A DNA stretch of 64,000 nt from Candidatus Alistipes faecavium (GTDB lineage: Bacteria > Bacteroidota > Bacteroidia > Bacteroidales > Rikenellaceae): NCBI GenBank assembly GCA_019118605.1, contig DWYP01000032.1, positions 81,147 through 145,146 of the forward strand. Reading direction: 5' to 3'. Positions 61,425 through 64,000 of this stretch are shown here, in pieces. The notes below the pieces were generated by a model. It made no database searches and had not been told where the DNA came from. It saw only the letters and a program-made list of their open reading frames with translations. The first letter of the stretch is position 1, and each line of letters opens with the position of its first letter. The translations under genes were made by a program, and so were the position numbers.

Positions 61425-62162
61425 TTAATTAGTAGTATGGATGGCTTTGCGTTGGGAACAGAGGCGTTCGGCCCGCGAAAGAGCTTTGGCTATCGTTTCG
61501 CGGTTCATGTCGCAGGCCGGGAGGGCGAATTCGATCGTTCGGAGCGCCTCGGCAAACTGCGCCTCGAGGTCGGAGGCCTCGGCCGCCGGACTCGGGGCGA
61601 CGAAACGGAGTTCCTCGACCAGCTGTCCGATCCGGTTCCGGTACTCCTCGGGAATATTGCCGGACTCCTCGGCCACCTCCTGCAGATGCCGGGCCTGACG
61701 CATCATCTCCCGGGGGCCGTCGAGCAGAGACCGCTCGAGGTGATGCACGCTCTCCACCTTCGACGAGGCTCCCACCGAGGCCGAGAATCCGAGCACCAGG
61801 CCGAGGATCAATATAATCTGAACCAGCAGCTGGGAGAGGAATTCCACATGGAAAAGGCTCTGACACACAACCATCGCGGCGACAGCCGCGAGGGCATAGA
61901 GCCATGTGAAGGCCCACCGGATGCCCAGGGAGCCGAATCGTTTGTGACTGCCTCCGTTCCAGTCGACCCACGGGATGAGCAGGTCGGCGAAGAAGAGGGC
62001 CAGGATCAACATCGAGACCACGGTATCCAGAATGCGGATCTCATCGGGAAGGGCGCCTCCCCAGATCCGGAAAGCTACGTACAGGATGATTTCTCCGCCC
62101 ACGAAGGCGATCCAGGAGAGAGTCTTTTGCATGTCGTTCGGAAATTTCTGAGGTTCAACCAT
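61425..62162 (-). CDS. Four-helix membrane protein with cytoplasmic helical tail
   Basis: The 245-residue protein is not recognised by family. It has membrane segments near residues 15-33, 44-65, 82-102 and 109-131 and a tail (132-245) of predicted helices that is probably cytoplasmic. The ATG at 62162 overlaps the SPFH gene end by eight bases; in-frame upstream codons lie inside that gene and are less likely. It may be the membrane anchor of the complex formed by this operon. Confidence 0.8.
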   Translation of the reverse strand: MVEPQKFPNDMQKTLSWIAFVGGEIILYVAFRIWGGALPDEIRILDTVVSMLILALFFADLLIPWVDWNGGSHKRFGSLGIRWAFTWLYALAAVAAMVVCQSLFHVEFLSQLLVQIILILGLVLGFSASVGASSKVESVHHLERSLLDGPREMMRQARHLQEVAEESGNIPEEYRNRIGQLVEELRFVAPSPAAEASDLEAQFAEALRTIEFALPACDMNRETIAKALSRAERLCSQRKAIHTTN

Positions 62163-63456
62163 TGCGTTTGTTTCCGCATTTGGGGCAGAATTTGGCCGTC
62201 GGCGGGAGCGGAGCCCCGCAGCGGCTGCACGTATCCGAGGCGGTGACAATCGCCTGACCGCAATTCCCGCAGAAGGTGCTGCCCGGATCGAGCGGAGCCT
62301 TGCAATGCGGACATACGCCCGCGCCGCTCTGCAGATAGGCCCCGCAGCTGACGCACCGTTTGGCATTCTGGTCGTTGTCCGTACCGCAGTGGGGGCAGGG
62401 ATTGTAGGGATCGCCGCAGTGGGGGCAGAAGCGCATGTTGCTCGGGAACTTCTTCGCGCAGTTGGAGCAATAAACCATCTTGACCGCCCCTTCGGCTCCC
62501 GCTCCGGGGTGCCCTCCGGGCTGCATGCCGGGCTGCATGCCGGGCTGCGGAGCGGCTCCCGGGCCTCCGAAGGTGGGTTGGTTGTACTGCGGCTGCATCA
62601 TGCCGGGGGCGGCGCCGTTGCCCAGGCCGCCCATCATCTGCACGGCAAGGAGTCCGCCCAGCAGTCCGCCCGTGTTGTCGCCCAGTCCGCCGATCGCACT
62701 CTTCGCCGTATCGAACATCTGCTCCTGCTGCCACGTATGGCCCGTGATCGACATGGCCGCCTGCTGGGATATGGCCTCCTTGACGCGCCGATCCTCGGGC
62801 GTCGCATCGGAAATGTCGATCGTGCTGACATAAAACTTGTTCAGCCGAAGCCCGAGCGCATCCCAGAAAGGATTCATGGCGCCCCGCAGGTACTCGGAGA
62901 GCATGTCCAGATAGGCCGAAATCTGCTTGAAGCCCACCCGGTGCTTGAGCATATACTGCACGATGGTCGACTTGGTCTTGGTCGTGAACTCCCCGGTAAA
63001 CTGTTCGGTGAGGTCTTCCTGCGTGTATTCGCTGCGCGTGCCGACGATCTTCACGAGGAACTTCTCGGCATCGGTCACCTGCAGGCCGTATTGCCCGGAG
63101 GCCGTCAGGGGCAGCTGCGTATTGTAATCGGCATCGTGGATGGCCATCCGGTCGATATACCAGTCGATGCTGAAGGTTTGAATCCGGTTGACAAACCACA
63201 CCTCGGCCGTAAAGGGGTTCTTTCCGCCGAACGGAATGCCGTACAGCGAGCGCAGGATGGGAAGGTTCTCGGTGTTTAGCGTGTGCTTGCCGGGGCCGAA
63301 TTTTCCCATGATCTGGCCTTTGGAAAAGAGCACTGCCTCCTGCGACTCCTGAACGATCAGCTGGGTATAGGTGCTCAGATTCGTATGCGGGAAACGCCAC
63401 GCAAAAATCGTTTCATCTCCTTGAGGTGACCAACGGACAAGATCAATGATTGCCAT
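62155..63456 (-). CDS. SPFH-domain protein with C-terminal zinc ribbons (YdjI-like)
   Basis: The 433-residue protein starts with an SPFH/band-7 domain of the YdjI type (residues 1-230, LVRWSPQGDETIFAWRFP, FGPGKHTLNTENLP). A Gly/Met/Pro-rich linker with QPGMQPGMQPGG follows, then four zinc-ribbon modules from about residue 330 (CSNC...CPHCG, CPHCG...CVSCG, CPHCK...CGNCG, CSRCG...CPKCG). In Bacillus the YdjI protein works with PspA-like YdjF at the membrane. Here it leads a six-gene operon. Confidence 0.9.
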   Translation of the reverse strand: MAIIDLVRWSPQGDETIFAWRFPHTNLSTYTQLIVQESQEAVLFSKGQIMGKFGPGKHTLNTENLPILRSLYGIPFGGKNPFTAEVWFVNRIQTFSIDWYIDRMAIHDADYNTQLPLTASGQYGLQVTDAEKFLVKIVGTRSEYTQEDLTEQFTGEFTTKTKSTIVQYMLKHRVGFKQISAYLDMLSEYLRGAMNPFWDALGLRLNKFYVSTIDISDATPEDRRVKEAISQQAAMSITGHTWQQEQMFDTAKSAIGGLGDNTGGLLGGLLAVQMMGGLGNGAAPGMMQPQYNQPTFGGPGAAPQPGMQPGMQPGGHPGAGAEGAVKMVYCSNCAKKFPSNMRFCPHCGDPYNPCPHCGTDNDQNAKRCVSCGAYLQSGAGVCPHCKAPLDPGSTFCGNCGQAIVTASDTCSRCGAPLPPTAKFCPKCGNKRNG

Positions 63457-63499
63457 AGTCGAAAAAGATATGAGTTGGATTAGTATTTCAGCATTGCTT

Positions 63500-63530
63500 C
63501 AAAGTTAATAAAAAATCGCAATCCGGCAAA
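63500..63530 (-). promoter_or_regulatory. Promoter of the SPFH operon
   Basis: Minus-strand TTTG (63530-63527), 19 bases, then TAACTTTG (63507-63500), 43 bases before the SPFH start. A full match to the consensus. The region 63531-63805 upstream shows no gene; it holds an imperfect hairpin at 63629-63650 and otherwise nothing I can name. Confidence 0.8.
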
Positions 63531-63805
63531 CTCCTTTCGAAAATAATTGCATTATCCGGCAACCTGCGGTGCGTAACACAAAACAATACTCGGCATGTAT
63601 TTAAAAAACTTAACAAACACGCCTTTCGGAACCTCTCCAGAGGCGTTCCGGGGACTTCCGGGATTATTTCAGTTCTGGGTGCCTCTTCCGAAGGCGGGAA
63701 AATCGGCCGTTGCTCCGGGCAGGACAACGGATGCGAATCAGGGAAAGGGGGGCAGGGAGGCACCGGGCCGCAGAGGAGGCAAAAGCGGGAACGGCCGAAA
63801 AGACG

Positions 63806-63835
63806 AAGGCGGCAGGTCAAATGACCTGCCGCCTT
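63806..63835 (-). terminator. Perfect inverted repeat, probable minus-strand terminator
   Basis: AAGGCGGCAGGTCA and TGACCTGCCGCCTT form a 14-base perfect palindrome with two central bases. The minus-strand side is followed by CGTCTTTTC, so it may end a gene entering from the right edge. Confidence 0.55.
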
Positions 63836-63910
63836 CCGAAAAGTACCCGGAGCCGCATTTGAATATAGGAAATCCCATTAAATCGGAATAATTAAACAGA
63901 TGCGCCAATT

Positions 63911-64000
63911 TCATTGTATTTCTCTTATTTTCAGTATTATATATTCACTCATTTGTTTTAACCACTGAAAAGGCATAAAAGATTTTTCAGCATGCGTGGG
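63911..64000 (-). CDS. Possible C-terminal fragment of a gene running off the right edge
   Basis: From 64000 an open frame reads 29 codons to TGA at 63913-63911 and ends with WLKQMSEYIILKIREIQ, a plausible helical C-terminus. It is much more AT-rich than the rest of the window. A terminator-like palindrome lies 75 bases downstream, as expected for a real gene end. The fragment is too short to identify and may be chance. Confidence 0.3.
   Translation of the reverse strand, partial: PTHAEKSFMPFQWLKQMSEYIILKIREIQ

Noticed and set aside
63595..63891. 98-codon plus-strand frame between the SPFH promoter and the edge
   Set aside because: It has no recognisable domain, a Gly/Arg/Lys-rich composition, crosses a perfect palindrome and lacks a consensus promoter.

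Overview
The window looks like chromosome from a high-GC member of the Bacteroidales, most likely Alistipes or a close relative. The evidence is the many TAnnTTTG -7 promoter elements (often TATCTTTG), a SusC/SusD pair, a complete Hmu heme locus, and the strong GC bias. No rRNA, tRNA, insertion sequence, phage gene or CRISPR array was seen.

Left third (1-15.8 kb, minus strand): nucleotide synthesis. A purE-purK-purL operon (purL runs off the left edge) sits downstream of a pyrimidine operon pyrC-carA-carB-pyrK-pyrD-pyrF-glutaredoxin-pyrE-pyrB, which holds every step of de novo UMP synthesis. Each operon has its own promoter and a leader in which a short reading frame runs into an intrinsic terminator. 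For pyrC this closely resembles the UTP-sensing attenuator of enterobacterial pyrBI. PyrB carries a C-terminal zinc module like that of the regulatory subunit PyrI, but lacks the nucleotide-binding half of PyrI.

Middle (15.9-39.7 kb): housekeeping and transport. It holds an organophosphate-type MFS transporter, a HAD phosphatase, ZIP and Ca/Na antiporters, mutY, a sialate O-acetylesterase, a membrane protein paired with a small winged-helix regulator, a GNAT-AsmA-LysO operon, an AlkD-like repair protein, polyprenol-linked glycosylation genes (Dpm1-like GT2, GT87, GT39, GtrA), nrdD-nrdG behind a cobalamin riboswitch, and a split ThrE exporter.

Right third (39.7-64 kb): a SusC-SusD-TlpA nutrient uptake operon converges on an operon encoding a tandem calycin lipoprotein followed by hmuY-R-S-T-U-V, for heme capture and iron release. 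Upstream of that lies a six-gene minus-strand operon: an SPFH/zinc-ribbon protein, a four-helix membrane protein, a large membrane coiled-coil protein with a long Asp/Glu tail, two paralogous coiled-coil proteins and a bactofilin-like beta-helix protein. Only the SPFH member is readily recognised, so this is the best candidate for an undescribed system, perhaps a membrane-associated assembly or stress complex. The last ~150 bases are AT-rich and may hold the end of another minus-strand gene.

All functions are inferred from protein motifs and gene context; no database search was possible.
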